Below, one piece after another: positions 55,091 through 63,343 of a DNA stretch of 64,000 nt. The notes under the pieces are model-generated. The model was not told the DNA's origin. It made no database searches and worked only from the letters and a program-made list of their open reading frames with translations. Positions within the stretch are counted from its first letter, which is position 1, and the number at the start of each line of letters is the position of its first letter. The position numbers were made by a program, and so were the translations under genes. This DNA comes from Arthrobacter sp. SLBN-100 (lineage in GTDB: Bacteria; Actinomycetota; Actinomycetes; Actinomycetales; Micrococcaceae): contig NZ_VFMY01000001.1 of assembly GCF_006715305.1 (NCBI RefSeq), positions 2,418,001 to 2,482,000 of the forward strand, in the 5' to 3' direction.

Positions 55091-56404
55091 TCAGTCACCG
55101 ACGAAGCGGTTCCGTCCCGCCCGGTATCCGAACATGGCCGCGAGCAGCCCCACGGCCAGGAAGAGGACGCCGGCGGCGGTGAAGGATCCGGTGGCCTGGT
55201 GCAACTGGCCCACCATTAGGGTTCCCGTTGAACCCAGGCCGTACCCCACGCCCTGCATCATTCCCGAAAGGTGGGCTGCTGTGTGCCCGTCACGGGTGCG
55301 CAACATGATCATGGTCAGGGCCACTGCGGTGAGGCTGCCCTGGCCGAGTCCCAAAAGTCCTGCCCACACCCAGATCAGCTCAGGTGGACCGAAGATGCTC
55401 AGCGCAAAGCCGCCGCCGGTCATCAGCGCCACCAGGGTGTTGATGCCACGCTGGTCGCGGAACCTCGCAGCCAGCGCCGGCGCGAACAGCGAGCCGAACA
55501 TCTGCAGCACAATGCTCACCGAAACGATCAGCCCCGCCGTGGCGCCGTCCACGCCCCGCTCGCGCAGGATGGGCGCCAGCCAGGCGAACACGCTGAAGGA
55601 CATCATCGCCTGCAGCACCATAAAGATGGTGACCTGCCATGCAACCGGCGAGCGCCATACGTTCACGCCGTCCTTCACCTTCTGGTGCCGCACGGGGCGC
55701 TGCCGCAGAGCCACCGGAAGGAAGAGGAAAAGGACGACGGCGGCGGGCAGCGCCCAGAACCACAGGGCCTGGGTCCACTCCCCCGTCGCCGCGTAGACAG
55801 GGTAGGTGAAGCCGGCTCCCAGGGCGGCAGAAGCACAGATGGCGGTGGTGTATAGGCCGCCCATGAGGCCAAGCCGGTGCGGAAAATCGCGTTTGACCAG
55901 CCCCGGCAGGAGCACGTTGCACAGGGCGATGGCAGCGCCGCAGGCCGCGGTTCCGGCCAGCAGGGCGGGCAGGTGCCCTGGTCCGACAGGGCGGAGCAGG
56001 AGTCCTGCCGTGAGGACCGCCATCGCACCGAGGAGGACGCGTTCGGCGCCGAAGCGGCGTGCCAGGACCGGAGCCAGGGGCGCAAACACGCCCAGCAGTG
56101 TCACCGGGACGGTGGTCAGGACTACCACGGCCCACCCGGGCAAGGCGGCCTGCGACGTGATTTCGGGAAGCACGGCGGAGAAACTGGAGAAGACGGTGCG
56201 CAGGTTCAGCCCGATCAGGACCAGGCAGAGCCCCAGGTAACCGAGGGCCCTTCGGCTGCCCAGCTGTGTGGGCTCCGGGGCAGGCAGTTCATCGATCTCC
56301 GCGTCCACCAGGTTGTCCGGCCGGGCCTGTTTTGCCTGCTGGGGCCTCGCCGCATGCCTTTCCGGGCGCTGCCTCTTCGCCGCAGCGTTCGTCGCTTCCG
56401 TCAC
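55091..56404 (-). CDS. CynX/NimT-family MFS transporter
   Basis: 437 residues from a GTG. After a charged N-terminus (about 50 residues), 12 helices with the CynX signature LGLCLVLIGLNLRTVFSSFSAVLPEI. Family members export nitroimidazole or carry cyanate; the substrate here is unknown. A start with TTG or ATG downstream would remove only the cytoplasmic tail. Confidence 0.88.
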   Translation of the reverse strand: MTEATNAAAKRQRPERHAARPQQAKQARPDNLVDAEIDELPAPEPTQLGSRRALGYLGLCLVLIGLNLRTVFSSFSAVLPEITSQAALPGWAVVVLTTVPVTLLGVFAPLAPVLARRFGAERVLLGAMAVLTAGLLLRPVGPGHLPALLAGTAACGAAIALCNVLLPGLVKRDFPHRLGLMGGLYTTAICASAALGAGFTYPVYAATGEWTQALWFWALPAAVVLFLFLPVALRQRPVRHQKVKDGVNVWRSPVAWQVTIFMVLQAMMSFSVFAWLAPILRERGVDGATAGLIVSVSIVLQMFGSLFAPALAARFRDQRGINTLVALMTGGGFALSIFGPPELIWVWAGLLGLGQGSLTAVALTMIMLRTRDGHTAAHLSGMMQGVGYGLGSTGTLMVGQLHQATGSFTAAGVLFLAVGLLAAMFGYRAGRNRFVGD

Positions 56405-56498
56405 CTGCCCATTCTTGCAGGAGGGCGGCGGACGAAGTTATCCACATAGTGCGGTGAACGCCTGCCGGCCTTGCCCCCCGGGCCATAGGTTTGGAGGC

Positions 56499-56897
56499 AT
56501 GAGCGACGTCCAACCACCCAACCCGGCCCCGTCCCTGCAGGCTCCGGTGCCGTCAACGACCGGGATGGACCGCGGGGCCATCGGAAGCCTGGTCCTTGCT
56601 TTTCTTGCACCCATTAGCATCGGCATCACTGGCCCCATCGGCATGTTCACCATGCTGCTGACTGCGGGCCCTTCCCGGCATACTGCGCTAACTTGGCTGG
56701 CACCTGTGATCTTCTGGAGCCTCCCCCTGCTCGTCGGTATCAGCTCTGTCTCACTGGCCCGTTCCTCCCTGCGGAAGTGCCGGCCACGATCCAGCAGCTG
56801 GGTGGTGGCCGTGATATCTCTGTCGTTGATGACGATCTTCTTCGTCGTGAGTTTGATCTACACGCTGCGATTCCTCGTTGGAGCAGGCTTCTTTTGA
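56499..56897 (+). CDS. Small membrane protein with three helices
   Basis: 132 residues: Pro-rich N-terminus, then IGSLVLAFLAPISIGITGPIGMF, LAPVIFWSLPLLVGISSVSLA and VVAVISLSLMTIFFVVSLIYTL. Resembles DUF4190-like small membrane proteins of actinobacteria. TAGGTT is 7 bases before the ATG; a GGAGG also lies close. Function unknown. Confidence 0.7.
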   Translation: MSDVQPPNPAPSLQAPVPSTTGMDRGAIGSLVLAFLAPISIGITGPIGMFTMLLTAGPSRHTALTWLAPVIFWSLPLLVGISSVSLARSSLRKCRPRSSSWVVAVISLSLMTIFFVVSLIYTLRFLVGAGFF

Positions 56898-56968
56898 GAC
56901 GCCCCACCGGTTGACTCCTCGACGCCTTCCTTAACTTTCAGCCCTCCCGCGCCGGTATTCTGGAAAGG

Positions 56969-57892
56969 ATGAGTGAATCCCCAGAAACCCCCCAGCCGCA
57001 GCATGTCCCCAGGCCGGTGACCCCCGGCACGCAGGCTTCCTACGGCACGTACGGCGGCCGGCCGGTCAGCTTCGTCCGCCGGGGAACCCGCCTCCAGGGA
57101 CGCCGGCAGGCGGCCTGGGAACTGCATGCCGAGCGCTGGGCCGTGAACGTCCCCCGGCATGTAGCCAATACATCCGTCCACCCGGACTACACATTCGATG
57201 CCGAGGCGGAATTCGGCCGCACGGCACCCCTTATCGTCGAGATCGGTTCGGGCCTGGGCGACGCCATTTGCCATGCCGCCGAGCAGAATCCGGAGACCGA
57301 CTTCCTCGCAGTGGAGGTCTACACCCCCGGGCTCGCAAACACCCTCATCAAAATCAACAGCCGCGGCCTGAGCAATGTGCGGGTGGTTGAGGCCAACGCT
57401 CCGGAAGTGTTGGCCACCATGCTTCCGGAGGGTTCCGTCAGCGAACTGTGGGTCTTCTTCCCGGACCCCTGGCACAAGTCGCGGCACCACAAACGGCGCC
57501 TGATCCAGCCCGAGTTCGCGGAGCTGGCCGCGCGTGCGCTGAAAAAGGGCGGGCTCTGGCGGGTTGCTACCGACTGGTCCAACTACGCGGTCCACGTCCG
57601 CGACGTCCTGGCGGACTCCGAGGACTTTGAGAACCTGCACACCGGCGAGCGCCGCGGACCCGAAAGCCCGCTGACCCAGGTGTGGCAGTCGGGTGTGGAA
57701 TCAGTGGTGGGAGGAGCGCCTGTCCGGGAAGGCCGCGCACCGGTCAGCACGGAACACACCGGGCCCAACGAGGGTGTGGATGAAACGGGCGGCTGGGCGC
57801 CGCGCTTTGAGGGCCGGATCCGGACCAGCTTCGAGGCCAAGGCCCACGAAGCGGGGCGGCTGATCTTCGACCTCTGCTACCGCCGGCGGTAA
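56969..57892 (+). CDS. trmB: tRNA (guanine-N7-)-methyltransferase
   Basis: 307 residues. Methylates G46 in tRNA. Typical segments are IVEIGSGLGDAICHAAEQNP, ELWVFFPDPWHKSRHHKRRLIQPEF and GGLWRVATDWSNYA. A longer N-terminus than in E. coli (about 80 residues before the SAM motif). TATTCT and a GGAAAGG lie just before the ATG. Confidence 0.94.
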   Translation: MSESPETPQPQHVPRPVTPGTQASYGTYGGRPVSFVRRGTRLQGRRQAAWELHAERWAVNVPRHVANTSVHPDYTFDAEAEFGRTAPLIVEIGSGLGDAICHAAEQNPETDFLAVEVYTPGLANTLIKINSRGLSNVRVVEANAPEVLATMLPEGSVSELWVFFPDPWHKSRHHKRRLIQPEFAELAARALKKGGLWRVATDWSNYAVHVRDVLADSEDFENLHTGERRGPESPLTQVWQSGVESVVGGAPVREGRAPVSTEHTGPNEGVDETGGWAPRFEGRIRTSFEAKAHEAGRLIFDLCYRRR

Positions 57893-58085
57893 AGTCCCAC
57901 GGCGGCGAAGCACCGCCCTCGAACCCAACGACAACCACTTCGGCCTTGGCTCAGCCCGTCAGCCCGCGCTGATGGACCCGGCAATTTCACACGCTCCGGA
58001 ATATCAAATTCCCAAGCCGCATGCCCCACACGCTATTCCACACAGTTCTCCCGCCGCTGGGCCGGGACCACCCCGGCGTGGCACG

Positions 58086-58973
58086 ATGGCGGTGTACGGG
58101 CCCATACCGTTCGCGCTTTGGCGCCGGCATAAAGGAACAGCCATCAAAAGAGAACTGAAGCAGGCCGCGGACGCGGCAGAGAATGTCACGAACTCCCGCA
58201 CCCTGGAGCTGCTGGCGAGGGCAGGTTTTGCGGCCAGTGGCATCCTGCACCTGCTGGTGGGCGCCATCGCCATCCGACTGGCCAGGGGTGGCACCGGAAG
58301 TGCCGATTTCAGCGGTGCCGTGGCCGAGCTTGCCACCCAGCCCGCAGGACCCTTCCTGTTGTGGGCCAGCTTCGCCGCCTGCGCCGCCCTTGCCCTGTGG
58401 CAGGCCAGCGACGCACTTTTCGACTACAACAACCTGCAAACCAAGAAAAAGGCGGGGAAGAAGGCCAAAGCGGCGGCGCAGGCCCTCGTGTACGCGGGGC
58501 TTGCCCTGACGCTGATGTCCTTCGCGCGGGGCATCGGCTCAAGCGGGGACAACCGGCAGACAGCCAGCGACCTTACCGTCTCAATGATGAAGGCACCGGG
58601 CGGCGTGGCGCTGCTGGTCCTGCTGGGTGCCGGCATCGCCGTGACCGGGGTGGCGTACGGCATCCGCGGTGTACGGAAATCGTTCGAGAAGCAGTTGGCT
58701 ATGCCCGCATCCCCTGTGGCAAGGAACGCCGTCAGGGTGCTGGGCGTGGCAGGGTACGTGGCCAAGGGAATGGTGCTCCTGCTGACCGGCCTGCTCATTG
58801 CTATCGCCACCCTCGAGGCACATCCCGAGGAGTCCACGGGATTGGATGGCGCCCTCAGGGCACTGCGCGACCAGCCCTTTGGCCTGTATGTCCTGGCAGC
58901 CGTGGGCGCGGGACTGATCTGTTACGGCGTCTATATGGTTGTCCGCGGGCGCCTGGCAAAGATGATCCAGTAG
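58086..58973 (+). CDS. DUF1206-family membrane protein
   Basis: Three repeats of a two-helix unit, each about 90 residues: ARAGFAASGILHLLVGAIAI, then LVYAGLALTLMSFARGI and VAGYVAKGMVLLLTGLLIAI. Role unknown. The family normally begins near the sequence KRELKQAADAAENV. Just upstream stands AAAGGA, 6 bases before an ATC (58143), so the true start may be this ATC or a changed ATG; the entry begins at the nearest ATG (58086). Confidence 0.8.
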   Translation: MAVYGPIPFALWRRHKGTAIKRELKQAADAAENVTNSRTLELLARAGFAASGILHLLVGAIAIRLARGGTGSADFSGAVAELATQPAGPFLLWASFAACAALALWQASDALFDYNNLQTKKKAGKKAKAAAQALVYAGLALTLMSFARGIGSSGDNRQTASDLTVSMMKAPGGVALLVLLGAGIAVTGVAYGIRGVRKSFEKQLAMPASPVARNAVRVLGVAGYVAKGMVLLLTGLLIAIATLEAHPEESTGLDGALRALRDQPFGLYVLAAVGAGLICYGVYMVVRGRLAKMIQ

Positions 58974-59009
58974 CGGCGGAACGGGTGGCCTGAAGCACGG
59001 CACCGTAAA

Positions 59010-59672
59010 CTACGGCACGGCGATCACGGCGACGGTTTGCTGCGTGCCGTCCCGCAGTTCCACGCTGGAGATGCGGGCCAGCTGGATGGGTGTTGCCCCG
59101 GTGACCTTGACCCGGCCGCTGGGGGTGGCCGTCCAGGCACAGGCACGGTCCTCCCCACCGGCACGGTCCCGGACCCACAGCGACAATGTTCCGTCGGCCG
59201 GGAGGCTGCTGCCGTTCACTGCCAGCTCAGTTCCCCAGGTTTTGCGGGCCAGGTCGACGCTGAACTGGAGGCCGCCGCCGGACTGGACCGAGTACGTGGC
59301 GTCTGGCTGTGGAGCCCGGCCCAGGAGCGGACCTGCGGCCAGGCCCACGGCGAGGCAGGCAGCGGCGGCTGCGGCCGCCAGCGCCGCCCACCGCCGTCGT
59401 ACTTTACGACGGCGGTGCGCCAGTTCGGCGAGGAGGGTCACCGGGGCCGCAGCTGTTGGCGCGGCAATCGGGGCGGACGGAACAACGGTAAGCGCCACCG
59501 CGTCCGGTACTGGAATGGCGTCCAGCAGTGCGGGCAGCTTCTCCAGCCGGCCCAGTTCCTCCCGGCACTGCGCACACTCACGGAGGTGGTCTTCAAAACT
59601 CTTAAGGTCCACGGCATCCAGCCCGCCCAGCAGGTAGGCGCCCAGCAGCTGGTGCGGCCCGGAAGCGTTCAC
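59010..59672 (-). CDS. Anti-sigma factor (RskA-type, zinc anti-sigma domain)
   Basis: 220 residues. N-terminal zinc anti-sigma motif HLRECAQC (H-x3-C-x2-C) after GAYLLGGLDAVDL, one membrane helix (AALAAAAAAACLAVGLAAGPLL), then an extracellular RskA-like domain (ATYSVQSGGGLQFSVDLARKTWG...). Holds the sigma factor encoded just upstream on the same strand (overlap of four bases). Confidence 0.9.
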   Translation of the reverse strand: MNASGPHQLLGAYLLGGLDAVDLKSFEDHLRECAQCREELGRLEKLPALLDAIPVPDAVALTVVPSAPIAAPTAAAPVTLLAELAHRRRKVRRRWAALAAAAAAACLAVGLAAGPLLGRAPQPDATYSVQSGGGLQFSVDLARKTWGTELAVNGSSLPADGTLSLWVRDRAGGEDRACAWTATPSGRVKVTGATPIQLARISSVELRDGTQQTVAVIAVP

Positions 59673-60169
59673 CGTTCGACCCCCATTTCGTCCAGGATGG
59701 TCCGCAGTGCCCGCACGGCGTAGTAAGCGCGGGATTTAACCGTTCCGCTGGGGATGTTCAGCAGCACGGCCGCCTCGTTCACGGTGAAGCGGCGGTAGTG
59801 GAGGGCCACCAGGACGTCCCGGTGTTCAGTGCTGAGGCGGAGCAGCGCCTCCTCGATCAGCACCCGGTTCAACAGTTCGTCCACTCGCTCCACGACTTCG
59901 GCGTGACCGCTGAGCCCGTCGTCCAGCGCCTCGGCCGGCCGGCGTTGGGCGCGGCGGTAATTGTCGATCATGATATTCCTCGCGGTCCGGAACAGGTAGC
60001 TGCGGAGGCTGCCGGTGACCTCGGGCGCGTGCTGCCAGACCCGGAGCACGGTTTCCTGGACCACGTCCTCGGCAAGTTGGGGGTCTCGGGAGGCACTGAG
60101 CACGAAGCGGCGGAGGGCCGGGCCGTGTTCCCGGTAAATGGACTCCACCACGTCCTCGTCAAGCGGCAT
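59669..60169 (-). CDS. ECF RNA polymerase sigma factor (SigK/SigL-like)
   Basis: 166 residues. Region 2 (YREHGPALRRFVLSASRD...VWQHAPEVTGSLRSYLFRTARNIMIDNYRRAQ) and region 4 (LRLSTEHRDVLVALHYRRFTVNEAAVLLNIPSGTVKSRAYYAVRALR). Translationally coupled to its anti-sigma gene. Its own promoter at 60226-60253 has TGAACC-N16-CGTCGT, likely autoregulation. Confidence 0.93.
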   Translation of the reverse strand: MPLDEDVVESIYREHGPALRRFVLSASRDPQLAEDVVQETVLRVWQHAPEVTGSLRSYLFRTARNIMIDNYRRAQRRPAEALDDGLSGHAEVVERVDELLNRVLIEEALLRLSTEHRDVLVALHYRRFTVNEAAVLLNIPSGTVKSRAYYAVRALRTILDEMGVER

Positions 60170-60225
60170 TCGGCGGACCTCCTGTCCCAGCCTCCGGCAC
60201 GGCCGTTCCGCGCTTCCCTGCTGGT

Positions 60226-60253
60226 ACGACGTCCGCAGCCCGGATTTGGTTCA
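60226..60253 (-). promoter_or_regulatory. ECF promoter of the sigma gene
   Basis: TGAACC (60248-60253) and CGTCGT (60226-60231) on the minus strand, 16-base spacer. Same elements as the divergent promoter 60257-60284. Confidence 0.75.
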
Positions 60254-60256
60254 TCG

Positions 60257-60284
60257 TGAACCATTGTTCACCCTGGTGCGTCGT
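60257..60284 (+). promoter_or_regulatory. ECF promoter of the lipoprotein gene
   Basis: TGAACC (60257-60262), 16-base spacer, CGTCGT (60279-60284). Identical to the promoter on the opposite strand. A palindrome GTGAA-N6-TTCAC (60256-60271) overlaps it. Confidence 0.75.
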
Positions 60285-60334
60285 ATTGGTTAGCGTCCGG
60301 CGATCGGCGCCGGGCACTACCAAAGGAGCAACCC

Positions 60335-60886
60335 ATGAAACAGCATGTGTTTGGGGCAGGCCTGGCCATCTTGGCCCTGACAGCGGCCCTGAGCGGGTGC
60401 GCCGGCGGCAGCGGAACCACTCCTGCGGCCACCAGCCCCGCTGTCACGGCAGGTACACCTGCCGCCTCGACAACCGCCCCGGCTCCGGCCACGTCAACCT
60501 CAACGGCGAGCGCAGGCGTTGACCTTAAGACAGCATCCTCAAGTTTGGGCGACATCGTGGTGGACGCCAAAGGCATGAGCCTCTATTACTTCACCAAGGA
60601 TGTCAAGGACTCGGGCACCAGCGCCTGCACGGGTGGATGCCTGACCGCGTGGCCGCCCCTCATCACCACTTCTGCTACACCCAAGGTCGAAGGGGTAACC
60701 GGGACCGTAGGCACCATCACAACGCCGGAAGGCACAAAGCAGGTGACCCTGAACGGCATGCCGCTGTACTACTTCGAAAAAGACACCAAGGCCGGCGACA
60801 TCCTGGGCCAGGGGGTCAACAATGTCTGGTACCTTGCGGATCCGTCCGGCGAAATGATCACGAAGATGGCCGCTTCCGGCTACTGA
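60335..60886 (+). CDS. Lipoprotein with two Y-x-[FYW] secreted repeats (COG4315-type)
   Basis: 183 residues. Lipobox LSGC after AILALTAA; then a Thr/Ala/Pro linker and two repeats GMSLYYFTKDVKDSG and GMPLYYFEKDTKAGD, with two cysteines (ACTGGC). The family is periplasmic or cell-surface; function unknown. In other actinobacteria it is under ECF sigma control, as suggested here. Ribosome site AAAGGAG. Confidence 0.88.
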   Translation: MKQHVFGAGLAILALTAALSGCAGGSGTTPAATSPAVTAGTPAASTTAPAPATSTSTASAGVDLKTASSSLGDIVVDAKGMSLYYFTKDVKDSGTSACTGGCLTAWPPLITTSATPKVEGVTGTVGTITTPEGTKQVTLNGMPLYYFEKDTKAGDILGQGVNNVWYLADPSGEMITKMAASGY

Positions 60887-60934
60887 CCGCCGGCGTTTGA
60901 GGCAGGCGCGTGGGTGATGTCAGGAAAGGGGACG

Positions 60935-61699
60935 TCAGGGCAGCGGAACGGCCGGCAGCGTCCCCGGCAGGGGAACCTGCTCAGGGACTGGCACCTCCGG
61001 TGACATGCCCAGGCCGTCGGTGATCTGCCCGGGAACCGCCCCGGGCAGGGTTTCTGAAGCGGGAACTTCCCCGGGCCGCCCCGGGGAAGTTCGCTGGCCA
61101 TTGGTAGCCTCCGCCGCGGCAGGAGCGTCCGACGGCGGCGTGGCTGTCGGGTGGGCAGCTGCGGCTGAGTCCGCCGGGATCGACGCCGGGTCCCCGGCTG
61201 CAGAGCCCGCGGGCACTGTACCGGCGGGAGCCGTGGGCACAGGAGTGCCGGGCTGCCCCGCCTGATCGCCGGCGGGAGCTCCGGCGGAACCGGTGATGAA
61301 GGACGTAACAGCCTGGTTCAGCCGCGTGAACGAGTCGCGGATGCCCTGGTCCGATGCTGCGGCAACGGCACTTCCGGCGCCGAGTGATACCGCGACGGAC
61401 AAGGTGGTGAGGACAATCCGGCGCTTGGCCCTGCGGCGGGCCGCGAGTTCGTCCCGGGGAGCCGGACTTGCTTCCACGGCGGGGACCGGTGTTGTTTCAG
61501 CAGCGCGCGATGCAATGGCACAGGACCCGTTGGCGCCCGCCATCAGCGCCAACAGGTCGGCAGAAGGCTCCGGTGCCACTGTGCCCAGAGCCCGGAGCTC
61601 CAGGAGGACGGGGCGGAGCTGGCTGTCACCGCCAAGCTCTGCTTCCAGCAGCAGCTGATCCACTGCCCCGTCGCGGCGGGATCCTGCGGTGTCACTCAT
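60935..61699 (-). CDS. Membrane protein, putative anti-sigma partner
   Basis: 254 residues. Cytoplasmic N-terminus (GAVDQLLLEAELGGDSQLRPVLLELRALG), a basic segment (RRRAKRRIVLTTLSVAVSLGAGSAVAAA, one helix), then a long Pro/Ala/Thr-rich outer part with PVP repeats. No zinc motif. Next to an ECF sigma gene with overlap of 8 bases, so it is likely its membrane regulator, though not recognised by domain. Confidence 0.65.
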   Translation of the reverse strand: MSDTAGSRRDGAVDQLLLEAELGGDSQLRPVLLELRALGTVAPEPSADLLALMAGANGSCAIASRAAETTPVPAVEASPAPRDELAARRRAKRRIVLTTLSVAVSLGAGSAVAAASDQGIRDSFTRLNQAVTSFITGSAGAPAGDQAGQPGTPVPTAPAGTVPAGSAAGDPASIPADSAAAAHPTATPPSDAPAAAEATNGQRTSPGRPGEVPASETLPGAVPGQITDGLGMSPEVPVPEQVPLPGTLPAVPLP

Positions 61700-62270
61700 G
61701 GTTTGCCTGGTTTCTTTTGAGCGTCTGTGCCTTGAGGTTGTGAAGGGCCCTGCGTTGAAGCTGTTTGACGGCTCCCTCGCTTTTTCCCATGATGCCGGCC
61801 ACCTGTTCGATGGACAGGTCCGCCACCACGCGCAGCGCCAGCACTTCCTGGTGTTCGTCGCTGAGCCCCTCCAGCAGCGCTTCGGCCGCGCCGTTCAGCT
61901 CCACTGCGTGATGTTCCGCGGAGGGCGTGCTGCGGTTGTCCTCCTGCGGGTCGTAAGGAGTCAGCTGGGGCCGGCGTTCCAGCCGCCGGTAGTGGTCCAC
62001 CATCCGGGCGTGGGCAATGGAGAAGAGCAGCGACTTGGCACCCTGCAGTCCGCCGGTGAGGCCTCTGATCCTTGGGAAGAAGGCCAGGAACACGTCCTGG
62101 GTGACCGCCTCGGGATCGTCCACGCCGCGTGCCTTGAGATAGCCCAGCACCGGACCGGCGAAGGTCCGGTAGGCGACGCCGAAGAGCGCTGCCGGGTCGG
62201 TTCCGGCGGCGTCGTCGAATATGTCGGTCTCTTCTTGGGCCAAAGTGTCTGGCACCAGCGGCTCCTCCAT
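61692..62270 (-). CDS. ECF RNA polymerase sigma factor
   Basis: 192 residues. Region 2 (LFGVAYRTFAGPVLGYLKARGVDDPEAVTQDVFLAFFPRI...AHARMVDHYRR) and region 4 (LEGLSDEHQEVLALRVVADLSIEQVAGIMGKSEGAVKQLQRRALHNL). A second sigma factor beside the first; coupled to the membrane protein downstream. Confidence 0.9.
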   Translation of the reverse strand: MEEPLVPDTLAQEETDIFDDAAGTDPAALFGVAYRTFAGPVLGYLKARGVDDPEAVTQDVFLAFFPRIRGLTGGLQGAKSLLFSIAHARMVDHYRRLERRPQLTPYDPQEDNRSTPSAEHHAVELNGAAEALLEGLSDEHQEVLALRVVADLSIEQVAGIMGKSEGAVKQLQRRALHNLKAQTLKRNQANHE

Positions 62271-62419
62271 CCCGGGACGGGCAATGCCAGTTCCGGTTTA
62301 CGCGGCGGTCTGCGGGTCCCGCCCGGACTGCCCGGCTGCCTCGTGGCGGGCGTCTCCGGACTGTATTTCCGGGCGCAGTTTCCGGGTGCGGGTGATGATC
62401 TTACGGATCGGGACTGCCT

Positions 62420-62457
62420 TACTGCGGGAAGCGGATTTTGTCCCGCTTCCCGCAGTA
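62420..62457 (-). terminator. Hairpin after the PAVP-repeat gene
   Basis: A perfect 15-bp stem TACTGCGGGAAGCGG (62420-62434) with its inverse (62443-62457), 8-base loop. It lies 18 bases beyond the stop of the minus-strand gene ending at 62476. Confidence 0.75.
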
Positions 62458-62475
62458 CACACTAGCTAAGGCCGG

Positions 62476-63156
62476 TTAGCGGACCGAAACGGAGGGTGCG
62501 TCAACGACGGTGCCGGCTTCGCCGGGCACGGTGGGAACTGCAGGTACGGCAGGAACTGCGGGCTCGCCGTCGACATCCGGGACGGCGGGGACTGCCGGAA
62601 CAGCAGGCAACTCAGGACGCACCACGTCAACAGCGGCAGAACCGGTTGCTTCGGCTCCGGCCGTCGCGGCGGCGTCGGCCTGGGCCGTGACGTCGGTGCA
62701 GAAGCTGCCGATGTTTGCCTCGCCCTGCGCCGCAATGGCCAGGGAGGAGAAGCCTTCGGAGGAAGCGTTGAGGCCGCCGTTGGTGAAGGCGGTGCAGAGG
62801 CCGAGGGATGCGGCGCCGGCTGCATCAACGGCGGTGCCGGCTGCAGCGGAGACAGAGGCCTGGGCAGCGATGTTCCGGTCAGAAACGGTGGCGTCGCCAG
62901 CGGCGTCTGCGTCCGCGTCAGCGGAAGCGTTGGCTGCCGCGTCTGCGGCGGAGTCTGCAGTAGCCTGGCCTTCGGTGGCTGCTTCTGCCGCAAGCTTCGG
63001 GGCCGGTGCGCCGAAGAGGTCGTGGGCGCTCTGCTGTGCTTCGGTGGGGAGAACGCCGGAAACAGCAGCGGCTCCGGTTCCGCCGACGGCAAGGGTGCCG
63101 GCTGCCAGTACTCCGGCGGCGACTTTGCTGGTGGCGAGAACAGTGAACAACGACAT
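62476..63156 (-). CDS. Secreted Ala-rich protein with PAVPAVP repeats
   Basis: 226 residues from the ATG at 63156, with GGAG 7 bases upstream. N-terminal hydrophobic helix (VLATSKVAAGVLAAGTLAVGGTGAAA), then an Ala/Asp-rich region (ADSAADAAANASADADAD), two cysteines and a Pro-Ala-Val repeat end (PAVPAVPAVPDVDGEPAVPAVPAVPTV). Probably exported; function unknown. An ECF-type promoter at 63228-63255 suggests sigma-controlled expression. Confidence 0.7.
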   Translation of the reverse strand: MSLFTVLATSKVAAGVLAAGTLAVGGTGAAAVSGVLPTEAQQSAHDLFGAPAPKLAAEAATEGQATADSAADAAANASADADADAAGDATVSDRNIAAQASVSAAAGTAVDAAGAASLGLCTAFTNGGLNASSEGFSSLAIAAQGEANIGSFCTDVTAQADAAATAGAEATGSAAVDVVRPELPAVPAVPAVPDVDGEPAVPAVPAVPTVPGEAGTVVDAPSVSVR

Positions 63157-63227
63157 TAGACACTCCAAAACCTAGACAACACGTTCGATTCGCGATTCGG
63201 GCCCGGCGGGCGGACCCATCACCTCCT

Positions 63228-63255
63228 ACATCGCAGGGGACGGCGGAAAGGTTAC
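63228..63255 (-). promoter_or_regulatory. ECF-type promoter of the PAVP-repeat gene
   Basis: GTAACC (63250-63255) and CGATGT (63228-63233) on the minus strand, 16-base spacer. Just after it is AGGAGGTGATG, which could start a 15-codon leader. Confidence 0.6.
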
Positions 63256-63343
63256 GGACGTGCAGAATCTTTTTTCGGGGCCCTGCAGCCGGCGTTACCG
63301 GCGCCGGCCACGAAACGGGTCCGGCCGGCGCTACGATCGAGGC

